The notes below the pieces were generated by a model. It made no database searches, had not been told where the DNA came from, and saw only the letters and a list, made by a program, of their open reading frames with translations. Below are positions 1 to 8,771 of a DNA stretch of 64,000 nucleotides, piece after piece. The translations under genes were made by a program, and so were the position numbers. Every line of letters starts with the position of its first letter. Within the stretch, counting starts at the first letter, position 1. Origin of the DNA: Cytophagales bacterium (lineage in GTDB: Bacteria > Bacteroidota > Bacteroidia > Cytophagales > Cyclobacteriaceae); NCBI GenBank assembly GCA_022360015.1, contig JAKSDQ010000089.1, positions 1-64,000 of the forward strand, read 5' to 3'.

Positions 1-81
1 AAATTCATCCCTTCTCTGACCACTTTCCTCCCAAGCTTTAATATGGGCGAACATTTCTTTGTGCTTTTCTTTTGTCTTCAT
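1..81 (-). CDS. IS66-type accessory protein (TnpA-like), 5' end only
   Basis: An ATG at 81 reading leftward gives 27 codons that run off the window edge. The peptide begins MKTKEKHKEMFAHIKAWEES, followed by a GQRRDEF segment. This matches the usual opening of small IS66-family accessory proteins, where a helix with a W(E/Q)xSG motif precedes a helix-turn-helix of the 'FCxQ' type. These proteins are encoded first in the element and are needed for transposition with TnpB/TnpC. The stretch 82-221 between this gene and the next would hold the left end of the element, but I could not identify a terminal inverted repeat. Family assignment comes from the short N-terminus only and is tentative. Confidence 0.45.
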   Translation of the reverse strand, partial: MKTKEKHKEMFAHIKAWEESGQRRDEF

Positions 82-221
82 AACACAAAGAAAATAACTA
101 ACCTAATCCCGTAAAATATGCACTGCACCGAAGGGATACAAATCTCCAACCTGGCATAAGTCGCCCTCCCTCTCCCCTAGTACCAGTCGATCATTATTTG
201 TTTCACTTAAATCTTACAATT

Positions 222-764
222 ATGGATAATGAAAATTTCATTCAATTAGATTTTGGTTTCGATACTCCAAAACAAGAAATCAAGAAAGAAAAGGCTTCCA
301 AGCCAGTAAAGAAGGATTTCGTTTTTGAAATACTCGATCCCATCTCAAGCCCAATCATTGTTTACAATTCAGCCTGGAAAGACTCACTACCTAAAGACCT
401 GCTTTCTAATATTAGAATGGACAGATTAATGTCTTCAATGAAAGGTGAGGATTTAGCTTCTTTTTCCGAAGTAGTCGCCTACATGATGCCACGAACTTTT
501 GAACATCCAATGTCTCATAATTGGACTAATATCTACACCTGGTGCGGACTCCAATATGCCAAAACTTTCAAACCTAATCAGGTAGAATATATGTCGGAAA
601 TAGCACCAACGAATCTTGATCAATACGAGCAAGGTTTACTCAATGATCTGCGAAGATGGATTTACAGAAAGCGAAGGGAAGCCCTAAAGGTTCAATTCAA
701 AGCCATCAAGGACATAGCGCCTGAAGAACCTGGAACCGCAGCGCAAACAGATCTATTCAACTAA
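222..764 (+). CDS. Conserved hypothetical protein of Bacteroidota mobile elements
   Basis: Predicted 180-residue soluble protein without signal peptide or membrane segment. I prefer the ATG at 222 over a TTG at 198 because the peptide from 222 (MDNENFIQLDFGF) opens in the way seen in related small proteins. The N-terminus is Lys-rich (residues 10-32). The middle part has a 'SPIIVYNSAWKDSLPKDL' segment followed by a 'HNWTNIYTWCGLQY' segment. The C-terminus is basic (RRWIYRKRREALK) and ends in a DLFN tail. I recall proteins with the P-I-V/W-x-W-x-D-x-(I/L)-P and H-x-W-T-x-I-Y pattern as common cargo of Bacteroidota integrative elements, but no function is established. The neighbouring gene lies 30 bp downstream on the same strand. 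Confidence 0.55.
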   Translation: MDNENFIQLDFGFDTPKQEIKKEKASKPVKKDFVFEILDPISSPIIVYNSAWKDSLPKDLLSNIRMDRLMSSMKGEDLASFSEVVAYMMPRTFEHPMSHNWTNIYTWCGLQYAKTFKPNQVEYMSEIAPTNLDQYEQGLLNDLRRWIYRKRREALKVQFKAIKDIAPEEPGTAAQTDLFN

Positions 765-794
765 TTAATTTTTATTCTTCACCATTTAGCAATT

Positions 795-1088
795 ATGAAA
801 AATCTAATAGAACGAACCTTAATCAATATGCATGCTACAACAACAACAGACTCTTATGGCCAAATATCTAAAATTAGTTTCTCTCTTTACGAACTATTTG
901 GGTCTGATGCAGAAAAAGTTTTAGATTTTATAAAACATGACAAATCATTGATTACGGCAAGTTTAGTTTCAAATCAATACTTTAGTTATCAAGCTGTAAC
1001 TATAGTATCAGATAGTTTACGTAAAAAATGTTCTGAGGCTCTTCAAAGCAATCAACATTACATCCATAATGTAAATAGAAGATGGTAA
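795..1088 (+). CDS. Small hypothetical protein
   Basis: 97 residues from an ATG at 795, 30 bp after the preceding gene and probably co-transcribed with it. The product is soluble, with no signal sequence. It has an LYELFG segment and a 'DAEKVLDFIKHDKSL' amphipathic helix. I do not recognise a family. The sequence is AT-rich like its upstream neighbour, which fits mobile-element cargo. It could be a regulator or a host-takeover protein of the element, but nothing in the sequence decides this. Confidence 0.4.
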   Translation: MKNLIERTLINMHATTTTDSYGQISKISFSLYELFGSDAEKVLDFIKHDKSLITASLVSNQYFSYQAVTIVSDSLRKKCSEALQSNQHYIHNVNRRW

Positions 1089-1266
1089 TAATAAGGGGGC
1101 TTCTCCGCTTTTTATGCTCGTACAACGGAGGTTACAAGGGACGATTGCTAGAACTTTAACTCATAAACTCCCGTTACGTTTAGTATGTATAAACTAGAAA
1201 GTTATGGAGGCAATAGCTATCCTAGTATTGTTCTATTTGATCATACTGGAAGCTAAGAAGAGATAA

Positions 1267-1566
1267 TCTTCTTTTGCCTTTTACAGATCCTCTCCACTAC
1301 TTGATGAAGATGAGAATCAAATAAAGGCTTATGCATGGCAATACTATGGTGAAAAGTTTCAGATAATGAAATTCATTCATGAAGTCTATCCAAAACATTC
1401 TTATCATGAACTTAAAGAAGAAATATCAAAAGATCTTCTCATTAACAGAATGACTCGAACCCATAAATCTCTCACCTATCAAATTCTTATATATAAACAT
1501 GCTTACGCACCTGAATTATATGAGAAAGACTTATTCTTCACTTACACTATTAAAAGAAAGGGATAA
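1267..1566 (+). pseudogene. Open frame lacking a proper start; probable gene remnant
   Basis: A frame is open from the TAA at 1264-1266 through the TAA at 1564-1566 (99 sense codons). The first ATG comes only at 1366, leaving 66 codons. Residues before that ATG (LLDEDENQIKAYAWQYYGEK) look as protein-like as those after it, so the original start seems to have been lost and the gene truncated at its 5' end. The C-terminal part is rich in Tyr, Lys and His. No family is recognised. It is followed directly by a terminator-like hairpin. If the 1366 ATG is used, a 66-residue protein could still be made. Confidence 0.35.
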
Positions 1567-1578
1567 TACCCTTTTTTT
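1557..1578 (+). terminator. Short intrinsic terminator after the 1366-1566 frame
   Basis: AAAGGG, a 6-nt loop, CCCTTT, then further T residues. The stem overlaps the TAA stop codon at 1564-1566. The 3' flank TTTTTATGCTCGTA also occurs after the 795-1088 gene (about 1113-1126), so this 3' end was duplicated or both genes came from the same element. Confidence 0.45.
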
Positions 1579-1752
1579 ATGCTCGTAAATGAACGTTAAA
1601 AGGATCTTTTAAATGAACTTTTGCCTCAAAATCGACTGGTTTTTACACATTTTAAATGGGACTTGATTTTTGCTGAAATTCAATAAAAAAGTGGTCTTAA
1701 AGCCTGAGAAGATGTATTTTGAGCTAAAATCCAGAAATTGACAATTCACCTT

Positions 1753-1839
1753 TTAAAATAACCGTGACAATATCTCAGAACCACTTAAAGGTTTCTGACT
1801 CTCTTTGAGTACTTTCTTTGCAAGGTCTAAAAATTTCAT
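1753..1839 (-). pseudogene. HARE-HTH-type N-terminal fragment
   Basis: An ATG at 1839 reading leftward gives 28 codons, MKFLDLAKKVLKESQKPLSG then SEILSRLF, before a TAA. The pattern MxFLxxAxxVLxxxxKPLxxxEI is the first helix-turn-helix of HARE-HTH domains, which are fused to restriction endonucleases and other DNA-modifying proteins in bacteria. Only the first third of the domain remains, so this is a truncated relic. It faces away from the Cro/CI remnant that starts 15 bp further on. Confidence 0.4.
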
Positions 1840-1853
1840 ACTGATTCATTTAA

Positions 1854-2045
1854 CTCAATAGAGTCAAAGAATTACTTGTCATTCAAGGAAAATCACAGAA
1901 ATGGTTGGCAGAGCAGATGGGTATTAGCACCACGGCCATGACAGCTATTTGCAATAACAAGTCTCAACCTCACTTGAAGGATTTGAAAAGAATGGCGGAG
2001 ATTTTGAAGGTGGATATCAGGGAGTTATTGGTGAGTACAATGTAA
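1854..2045 (+). pseudogene. Cro/CI (XRE) helix-turn-helix regulator without a start codon
   Basis: The frame reads LNRVKELL, then a helix-turn-helix core 'QKWLAEQMGISTTAMTAICN', and ends DIRELLVSTM before TAA at 2043. Close relatives begin MNRIKE..., so the codon at 1854 (CTC), directly after an in-frame TAA at 1851-1853, stands where ATG would be expected. No ATG, GTG or TTG occurs at the proper place. The first in-frame ATG (1917) lies inside the DNA-binding helix. The gene therefore appears inactivated at its start, unless a nonstandard start is used. The same C-terminal motif (DxRELLVST) occurs as a fragment near 52626-52697. Confidence 0.55.
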
Positions 2046-2105
2046 AGTGAATTATGGTTATATTTGGCCCCTGATTCCAACACTATTTACCAACAAAACA
2101 AACCA

Positions 2106-3359
2106 ATGTCATTGAACCCATTTGTAGAATTTATCAAGGCATTTCAATTTCCCTATAAAAACAGGGAGCTTATAAGCCGGTATCAGTTGAGAAAACTACA
2201 GGAAATTGTGCACCATGCCTATGAAAATGTACCCTTCTACCGGCAAAAATATCACGGCATCGATCTAACCATGTCTTCATTGGAAGACATTCAAAAACTA
2301 CCGGTGGTTACCTCCAGGGAACTAAGAAAATGCCGTATCGAGGAGTTAACATCGGAGAAAGCAAATCCGCAACAACTATTGGAGATGGCCTCAGCAGGTA
2401 CCAGTGGAAGTCCGCTAAGGGTTAAAATATCCAAGAAAGAAAATACCCTGCGCCAGTTAAACCTGTTACGTTTTATGTTGGGCTACGGCTGGGTACCATG
2501 GTGGAAGGTTGTCTATTTAACGCGGGAGATACCACACGAGAAATATTCATTCTTTCAAAAGCTGATCAACAAAAAAAAATTCGATGTGGACATCCACCAG
2601 CCCATTGAAAAGCAGGTAAGACAAATAAAAAAAATTAAACCACAACTCTTAAATGGGATGCCCACCGGTATTGAGCAGATAGCCGATTGGCTTATCGACC
2701 ATGAGGAGCATTTGCCAGGACTGCGTTTGTTAAACACTGGCGGGGAGGTTAAAAAGGAACATCATGTTGAAAAATTCAATAAAGCATTTGGAATGCCCGG
2801 ACTTCAAAGGTATGGCGCGTGGGAATTGGGGATAATGGGTTATTCCTGTACACATTGCCATGAATTATGTATCAATGAAAGAGCGTTTTTAGCAGAAGTC
2901 GTTGATGACTCCTACATCTCTGTAAAAAACGGGGAGCAGGGTAAAGTGCTTTTTACAGCTTTAAATCAGTACACGACACCGCTAATTCGGTATGAAACAG
3001 GTGATTTGATCACACTCTCCGGGTCACAGGATCATTGCAAAACCACCTATCTACATTTTAAGTCTATCGACGGCCGCGATGTCGATGTTTTGCCACTAAA
3101 AGATGGGAGAAAACTTCATGCACAAAATTTACTCCACGCGGCCTTAAATATCAACGGATTAAAAAAAATTCAGTTGCTGCTGAAAAAAGATGGCTCCCTG
3201 TTGGTAAAATATATCGTTGATAATGCCATCTCAGATGAAACTGTCCGCCAGGAAGTGATCGAAGTGATGCATTTGGAGGAACTGGATGTAAATTTTGAAA
3301 GGTGTAGCGAGATTCCGAATGAACCGAGTGGGAAATACAAATTTTTGAAAATGGAGTAG
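2106..3359 (+). CDS. CapK/PaaK-like adenylate-forming enzyme (phenylacetate-CoA ligase family)
   Basis: 417 residues from the ATG at 2106 (MSLNPFVEF); an upstream TTG at 2064 is a poorer start. The protein is a cytosolic member of the AMP-binding superfamily in the phenylacetate-CoA ligase / CapK branch, which activates carboxylates as acyl-adenylates. Visible motifs are the P-loop-like ASAGTSGSP (about residue 97), the A5-type motif RYGAWELG, the A7-type motif RYETGDLI, and a C-terminal PSGKYK carrying the likely catalytic lysine. The length matches the family. CapK-like members are often found in surface-polysaccharide clusters, but no such cluster is visible here. The substrate is unknown. 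It is convergent with the PUL. Confidence 0.8.
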   Translation: MSLNPFVEFIKAFQFPYKNRELISRYQLRKLQEIVHHAYENVPFYRQKYHGIDLTMSSLEDIQKLPVVTSRELRKCRIEELTSEKANPQQLLEMASAGTSGSPLRVKISKKENTLRQLNLLRFMLGYGWVPWWKVVYLTREIPHEKYSFFQKLINKKKFDVDIHQPIEKQVRQIKKIKPQLLNGMPTGIEQIADWLIDHEEHLPGLRLLNTGGEVKKEHHVEKFNKAFGMPGLQRYGAWELGIMGYSCTHCHELCINERAFLAEVVDDSYISVKNGEQGKVLFTALNQYTTPLIRYETGDLITLSGSQDHCKTTYLHFKSIDGRDVDVLPLKDGRKLHAQNLLHAALNINGLKKIQLLLKKDGSLLVKYIVDNAISDETVRQEVIEVMHLEELDVNFERCSEIPNEPSGKYKFLKME

Positions 3360-3486
3360 TTTTAATTACTCACGCTAAGTTCAGAAGCAAACCATTCAAG
3401 CTTTGGAATGCCTTCTTTTTCGATGATAAGGATGGTATCGATTAAACGGTGTCTTTTGTATTGTATCGGTTTTAAAAAATGATTTT

Positions 3487-4986
3487 TTATTTAGCATTAG
3501 TGATTTTGAATACAAAGGCATTATAGTCTTCGAGTTCATAATCATTAGGATCGAAATCGGGCAAGGCAATAGTAAGGTCTTTGCCGGAAGTGGTGTATTC
3601 CAATGATTCCCCCGTAGCCAGCAATTCTACTTTGCTACCTTTCTTTACTTTTATGTTTTTGATTGTCAGTTTTTTACCCGGCCACTTCGGACTAATGGCA
3701 TAGACATTATTTCCTTTGGAGGTGAAGAATAGTTCTTTCACCGCTTTACCCGGCTGTTGGTCTATGGTCTGCTTGAGGATGTAATCTCCCTCTACATACG
3801 ACTGGCCTTCTTCTAATAATTCAAATTCCCGGTCGCCGGCGGACCACTGGAAGGGGCGTTTCCACTTACGGGTTCCGTATATAGCCTCTCCGTTGGTTTC
3901 CAGCCACTTACCGATTTGCAGTAGCCGCTCCTGCATGATGACGGGGATTTTTCCAGCCGCGGTAGGTCCTACGTTTATGCACAGGTTTCCTCCCTGGCTT
4001 ACAATATCGGCCAGCATGAGAATCAGCATCTGTGCAGAGTTGTAGTCTTCTATGTCCTCGTTTCGATTGTAGCCGAAGGATAGCCCCATGCCCCTGATTT
4101 CCTCCCAGGGCTTATCGAAGTTCACTTCTTCCCTGAGGTATTCTGTGGTGAAGTAACCTCCATGTTTGTGACGCTGGCCTTTAACCCACCGGTCGTTGAT
4201 AACCACATGTTCTTTTACCGGGGACTCGTTAAACAGCCAGGCTAGGAGTTCGGTGCTCTTCCAGTAGGTATCGTCTTTTTCCCATTCGCCATCGGCATAA
4301 ATGAGGTCTGGTTTATAGTTCGTCACCAAGTCCTTGAATTGGGGATGGTAATAATCGCTCACAAATTTGTCCAGGCCGGCGCGGTACCATGGGTGATACC
4401 ATTCGTAGAGGGAGTAATAAAGCCCGGCTTTCAAGCCGGCATCTTTCATGGCTTTTACATAGTCTCCCACTAAATCTTTTTTGGGCCCGGTCTCGGTGCT
4501 ACTCCACAGGTAGCCTCGCGATTCAGTGGAATGCTTGTCAGGCCATAGCGTAAAGCCGTCGTGGTGTTTGGAAGTCATGATAACGTATTTGGCACCCGAT
4601 CTTTTGAATAATTCCGCCCACTTCACCGGGTTATATAGCTCTGCTTTCCACAGCTTGGCGAAGTCAATGTAATTGAAGTCTTCTCCATAGGTCTTTTTGT
4701 GGAATTCAGGGATTTCCTGTCCGGTAAATTTTCCATTGCCGAAAATGGATTGGCTGGTAAACCACTGAAGGTACCACTCTTCGTAGGTGCCCTTTGGCGA
4801 CCAGGAGGGTACAGAGTATGGCCCCCAATGGATAAAGATGCCAAATTTGGCATCTTCAAACCATCCTGCCACCGGCCGGCTGTCCAACGATTCCCAATCG
4901 GCTGTGTATTGCTGAGCATTTACCGCGCTATTAAAAGCAGCGACAATCAGAGATAGAAAAATGATTTTACCGACTATACGCTTCAT
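3487..4986 (-). CDS. GH29 alpha-L-fucosidase, secreted
   Basis: 499 residues from the ATG at 4986, chosen because it gives a clean signal peptide (MKRIVGKIIFLSLIVAAFNS, cleavage after VNA); an earlier ATG at 5028 adds 14 non-signal residues. The body shows GH29 hallmarks: 'FGIFIHWGPYSVPSW', 'KYVIMTSKHHDGFTLWP' with the substrate-binding His pair, and 'PDLIYADGEW', whose Asp232 is the probable nucleophile by family analogy. A C-terminal beta-sandwich follows. It should hydrolyse terminal alpha-L-fucose in the periplasm or at the cell surface. It is the last gene of the PUL, 75 bp behind a GH172 gene. I cannot assign the acid/base residue or linkage specificity by eye. Confidence 0.93.
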   Translation of the reverse strand: MKRIVGKIIFLSLIVAAFNSAVNAQQYTADWESLDSRPVAGWFEDAKFGIFIHWGPYSVPSWSPKGTYEEWYLQWFTSQSIFGNGKFTGQEIPEFHKKTYGEDFNYIDFAKLWKAELYNPVKWAELFKRSGAKYVIMTSKHHDGFTLWPDKHSTESRGYLWSSTETGPKKDLVGDYVKAMKDAGLKAGLYYSLYEWYHPWYRAGLDKFVSDYYHPQFKDLVTNYKPDLIYADGEWEKDDTYWKSTELLAWLFNESPVKEHVVINDRWVKGQRHKHGGYFTTEYLREEVNFDKPWEEIRGMGLSFGYNRNEDIEDYNSAQMLILMLADIVSQGGNLCINVGPTAAGKIPVIMQERLLQIGKWLETNGEAIYGTRKWKRPFQWSAGDREFELLEEGQSYVEGDYILKQTIDQQPGKAVKELFFTSKGNNVYAISPKWPGKKLTIKNIKVKKGSKVELLATGESLEYTTSGKDLTIALPDFDPNDYELEDYNAFVFKITNAK

Positions 4987-5061
4987 ATTTAAAATGTGTT
5001 TATTTGGGCGCAAAATTTTTAAATACACCCGGACCGGGGACCGGGCTTTCCAAAATTATTT

Positions 5062-6351
5062 TTACATTTCTCCAAGCCTTGTGTATACCTTCTCTACAAT
5101 GTCTTTCATTCTGATACCCACAGCGGGTAGTACCGGAAGATTAGAAGAGGGTTTATCCAAATAGAAGTAGGCGGTGGCAGAGACGTCGTCGTCACGATAG
5201 AAGTTGGTAGAAACACCACCCGGAAATTCTTCGTCAGTCACTTTGGGTGGGTTTTCCATGTCAAGGTAGCGCTTGGCAGCATCGTATCCGTCATTTTCTA
5301 CATACGACCATACAGGGGTTATGTCAGCACCTTCTTTATTCATTCTGATAATATTTCCTTTCTGTGAATTGCCTATTTGCTGGATAGTGACTTGGCAATC
5401 CCGGTGAAAATAAACGGGATCGTAGGTGTGGAAACGATAGAACGTGTAGAGGTCATGTTCTTTGTTCGACACGGTACTTCCCTGAATTTTATTAATAAAT
5501 TCTCCTTGTCCCCAGCCCGTCCCGATATAATCTTCCGTACCGGTGCCTACCAGGGTAGGAAATGTGTGGTCTCCATCGAGGTAGATCTTTACTTCCCCCT
5601 CACCAAACCACGTACCACGGTATTTTTCATTTCCGATCACGCCAATGTTGGTTCCCAGATAGCGTCCCCTTCCTTGCACTTTTGGCAGAATAGTATAATC
5701 TATCCCTTTTGTAGTAGCCGTATCCCGGTTCCAAAAAGTGTGGAAATACATGATATCATCTTCCAGTTGGGGTACTTTTACAAGGTTGATCTTGTAGTAG
5801 AACATCAAAAATTTTTCGGATTCATTGACAATCTCAACTTTTCCGGATTTGCGGAAAGGCATAGGCACAGAGCAATTGAAAGAGCGACCTTCGGGCATGG
5901 AAAAAAATACGTTTTCAAAAGGGCGCATCAATCCCAGACCAATACCGAAAAAGTCTGTAAACGGTGCGGATACAGCGGGTTTGGCTTCACCATCCCAGTA
6001 CATATGGATACTAACTTTTCTGCGGTTTTCCTGTGTCCACCCAAAAGAATTGGCTATCCAGATTTTAGTAATGACGCCTGGCCCTTGCTGATCGAAGATC
6101 ACCAGGGTGTCCCCGGGGCCAATCATACTGAAGGCATCTCCTTTAGCTCCTTTGTTTGTCATTCCGCCTCGGCCCTTTTCTCCTTTCTTATTTTCTGAGC
6201 TTATCCAGCGGGTCTCAACGCCCGGAGGAGCGGCTTTATAGTATTTGTTGATATCATAAAGGGAAAAATTCTTATCTTCGGAAACGGGCGCGGTGCAACT
6301 TGTGGTGGTCATTAATCCCACCATGCTTAAAATGGTTATAAAATTCTTCAT
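5062..6351 (-). CDS. GH172 (DUF2961) glycoside hydrolase, lipoprotein
   Basis: 429 residues from the ATG at 6351, which gives a lipoprotein signal ending in TTTSC; a further ATG at 6411 would add 20 residues. The sequence has the DUF2961/GH172 jelly-roll pattern: 'GPGVITKIWIA' near the N-terminus, 'VPMPFRKSGKVEI', then WFGEGEVKIYLDGD followed closely by GTGTEDY. In characterised GH172 enzymes the two catalytic glutamates lie in these last two motifs, and both are present. Known GH172 activities act on alpha-D-fructofuranosides and alpha-D-arabinofuranosides, often through trimeric assemblies. It is probably anchored to the outer or inner membrane facing the periplasm. It lies between the larger GH172 and GH29 genes in the PUL. 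Confidence 0.88.
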   Translation of the reverse strand: MKNFITILSMVGLMTTTSCTAPVSEDKNFSLYDINKYYKAAPPGVETRWISSENKKGEKGRGGMTNKGAKGDAFSMIGPGDTLVIFDQQGPGVITKIWIANSFGWTQENRRKVSIHMYWDGEAKPAVSAPFTDFFGIGLGLMRPFENVFFSMPEGRSFNCSVPMPFRKSGKVEIVNESEKFLMFYYKINLVKVPQLEDDIMYFHTFWNRDTATTKGIDYTILPKVQGRGRYLGTNIGVIGNEKYRGTWFGEGEVKIYLDGDHTFPTLVGTGTEDYIGTGWGQGEFINKIQGSTVSNKEHDLYTFYRFHTYDPVYFHRDCQVTIQQIGNSQKGNIIRMNKEGADITPVWSYVENDGYDAAKRYLDMENPPKVTDEEFPGGVSTNFYRDDDVSATAYFYLDKPSSNLPVLPAVGIRMKDIVEKVYTRLGEM

Positions 6352-6432
6352 TTTTGTTGGGTCCAATAGGGGTTTAGTGAATAGATTGAAATATATTTTC
6401 GATAATCTCATATAGCTTGGTTTTCGTATGGA

Positions 6433-8457
6433 TTATTCACTTATTTTCAAATAGTCAAATCCTAACTGATCGGCCTTTGGGTTTTGCTTATTGGCGCCTT
6501 TGGCGATCATTAAGACTGTGTTATTTCCTTTTTTGATAAAACCATTATCGACAGTGTATTTTTTCAGATTTAGCGAATCACTATACAAGTCCATGTTTTC
6601 AAAAATGCGTTGGCCGTTTAAGTACATATCTACCGTGATATACTCCGGAGCATGAGTGAAAACGGCATCCAGTTTTCCTTTTCTATCTTTTTCAGAATAA
6701 AAAACAGTCTTCAGTGTATCTTCTTTTTTAATCCCTTTCCAATACAGGTGGTTCCGGGCACTCCACTCATACGAAAGGAAGGCCTGGGTAAGCGTTTCTC
6801 CTCCGGTTACTTCTTTTACTTCAAGGCTCTCTCCTTCAAACTTATCCGAGTGTTTTACCGAAAGCTGCACTGCTTCCATGTCACCCATTACTTCGGCTTT
6901 GGCTTCTTTTGTGCCATACCAAAAGGTAGTAGGTGCATAATCCATCCGGGTATTTCCCCAATGCCATAGTTCTATGTCGAATTTGAGCGACCTTTCGAAA
7001 GGAATTACGTCCAATATCCTCCAGCGGCTATTGACACTTATACCCGGACTTCTATTACCATCTCCAATAGGCTGGGCAATGAAAGGAGAATAAAAGTCAA
7101 CCACACTGCACCATGCATACCCGTAGTAGTCTTCGGTACCGGTACCAAAGTGAGAAGGGAATTTTTCTTCGTCGACGTAAATTTTCTCATCACCTTCACC
7201 CCACCATTCGTAACTGTTGTTGAAAAGCGTAAGGACATCGCCTACATACTTCCCTTTTCCGGAAATAGAAACGTAATTGACATCTTTCTTTTCTGCTGTT
7301 TCAATATCGGCATATAGCCGCCAATTGGCATGAAAGTACAGACTTTGTTCATCCCACTGCCATGGGGTACTGTGCACGTCAAATTTTATCAGATCCACCG
7401 CCTCTTTTCCGTAATTATGCAAGGTCAATTTTGCCGATCTCCGGAAAGGCATAGGGAAATAGGTGGTCATTTCGCCATCGGTGTTCACAGTACTGTACCT
7501 GGATTGGTAGGGGGATATTTTATAGCCGGTACCAAAAAAGTCACCGAGGGGAGCCCAAACGGTAGGCTTTCCGTCAAATTCTATGGATATAACTGCCGAG
7601 CGTAAGGCCTGGCTAAGGTCTTCTGCCCCAATCTTTACCGAGAGCTTTTTAATGGCTTTACTGCCTTCCATACGAATAGTGGCAGCTTCTCCGGGTTTTA
7701 CTTTTTGATTGAGGCGGGGCATTTCGTCTGGCCAGTCATCGGATGGATACTGTCTTAATTGCGTGTTTGCCCGGGCAATGAGTGTCTTGTATTCTTTACT
7801 TTGCCAATCGTCCTTTTGGTAGGTTTTTACCCGTGTGCCCGCTTCGTATTTTCGATAGTTGATCTGGTAGTAAAGCACATCCTCTACTTCTTCTGTTGCT
7901 TGCTGGTAGGTTACTTTGCAATGTTTGGCAAAGGGTAAGGGAAAGTAGAGATTGTTTCCTGCGAAAATACCGCCATCTTCAAGAAATGCGGATACTCTTT
8001 TGGAAAGAGGTTCGCCTACATGTTCGTTGTATGCAATCAAGTCATCGATGCGGCCCTCGATCTGCGGGGTTTCGGAATGATCGAAATAAAACCGCAATGT
8101 GCCTTGGGAGAAATAATGTGCATGCCATGTACTCCAAAAACGTACGATGACGCCAGGCCCTTCCACATCCATAAGCACCCGTTCTTTTCGACCATCGATG
8201 GTTTCTACGCCTATATATTGTTTGGCATCAGCATTGTCAAACCATCCGGGCCGGTCAGGGGAAACGGCCTTCCTGGAATAACTACTAGCCTGCAGGGTTT
8301 TAAAGGGATGTTTGTCTGCTTTTGCCAAGGCATCCCTATCCAGCATTTCCTGTAGCAAGGTTTCGGTGGTTATGTCATATTGCGCCGGGATACATGATAC
8401 ATTCAACGTTAGTATGAATAACGCTATACGTTTAAAACCAGTTTTTTTCAAGCTCAT
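6433..8457 (-). CDS. Large GH172 (DUF2961) glycoside hydrolase
   Basis: 674 residues from the ATG at 8457; a GTG four codons upstream is less likely. The N-terminus (MSLKKTGFKRIALFILTLNV, then SCIPA) is a signal peptide, possibly lipoprotein. Two jelly-roll segments are visible: 'GPGVIVRFWSTW' with 'YFPLPFAKHCKV' in the first half, and 'APLGDFFGTGY' with 'YFPMPFRRSAKL' in the second. The catalytic region carries WWGEGDEKIYVD and GTGTEDYYG, with the key glutamates 21 residues apart as in characterised GH172 enzymes. About 100 extra residues at the C-terminus probably form an added beta-sandwich. The same PUL carries a shorter GH172, so the two probably cleave different linkages or positions of one glycan. 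Confidence 0.87.
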   Translation of the reverse strand: MSLKKTGFKRIALFILTLNVSCIPAQYDITTETLLQEMLDRDALAKADKHPFKTLQASSYSRKAVSPDRPGWFDNADAKQYIGVETIDGRKERVLMDVEGPGVIVRFWSTWHAHYFSQGTLRFYFDHSETPQIEGRIDDLIAYNEHVGEPLSKRVSAFLEDGGIFAGNNLYFPLPFAKHCKVTYQQATEEVEDVLYYQINYRKYEAGTRVKTYQKDDWQSKEYKTLIARANTQLRQYPSDDWPDEMPRLNQKVKPGEAATIRMEGSKAIKKLSVKIGAEDLSQALRSAVISIEFDGKPTVWAPLGDFFGTGYKISPYQSRYSTVNTDGEMTTYFPMPFRRSAKLTLHNYGKEAVDLIKFDVHSTPWQWDEQSLYFHANWRLYADIETAEKKDVNYVSISGKGKYVGDVLTLFNNSYEWWGEGDEKIYVDEEKFPSHFGTGTEDYYGYAWCSVVDFYSPFIAQPIGDGNRSPGISVNSRWRILDVIPFERSLKFDIELWHWGNTRMDYAPTTFWYGTKEAKAEVMGDMEAVQLSVKHSDKFEGESLEVKEVTGGETLTQAFLSYEWSARNHLYWKGIKKEDTLKTVFYSEKDRKGKLDAVFTHAPEYITVDMYLNGQRIFENMDLYSDSLNLKKYTVDNGFIKKGNNTVLMIAKGANKQNPKADQLGFDYLKISE

Positions 8458-8771
8458 TGTATTTTTCACGTTTATTCAGTTAATAAGTAACCGATAATTA
8501 GCCCAACGCATAGAAAGGCTTTAGTAGTTCGGCCTCTGGTTTATGGGTACCATCATTGTATGAACAATCCAAAATTATTGACAGTAATAAAACTCACCAT
8601 TTAATAAGCATAATTATCGTTGTAAAGCTCAACACATACACATTTTTGTTCAATGTTCAATTTGGCTGATTTTGTGTATATTTTATCTTCACATTCAATC
8701 AATCTGTCCTTGATATCCCTAGATGAGTTAAAAATTAGTCGAAAAATCATCAATTAAAAGAAACAAAAAAA
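8458..8771. other. Intergenic region between the sensor gene and the GH172 genes
   Basis: No coding potential. On the minus strand a TAATTTTG octamer (8577-8570) matches the Bacteroidota -7 consensus TAnnTTTG and would serve the two GH172 genes and the fucosidase. No TTG-type -33 box stands at the right spacing, so this promoter is only a weak candidate. The region is AT-rich. Confidence 0.25.

Noticed and set aside
5377-6198. Long plus-strand open frame of 273 codons
   Set aside because: It is antisense to the GH172 gene at 5062-6351, whose product has clear catalytic motifs; the antisense text has no domain features.
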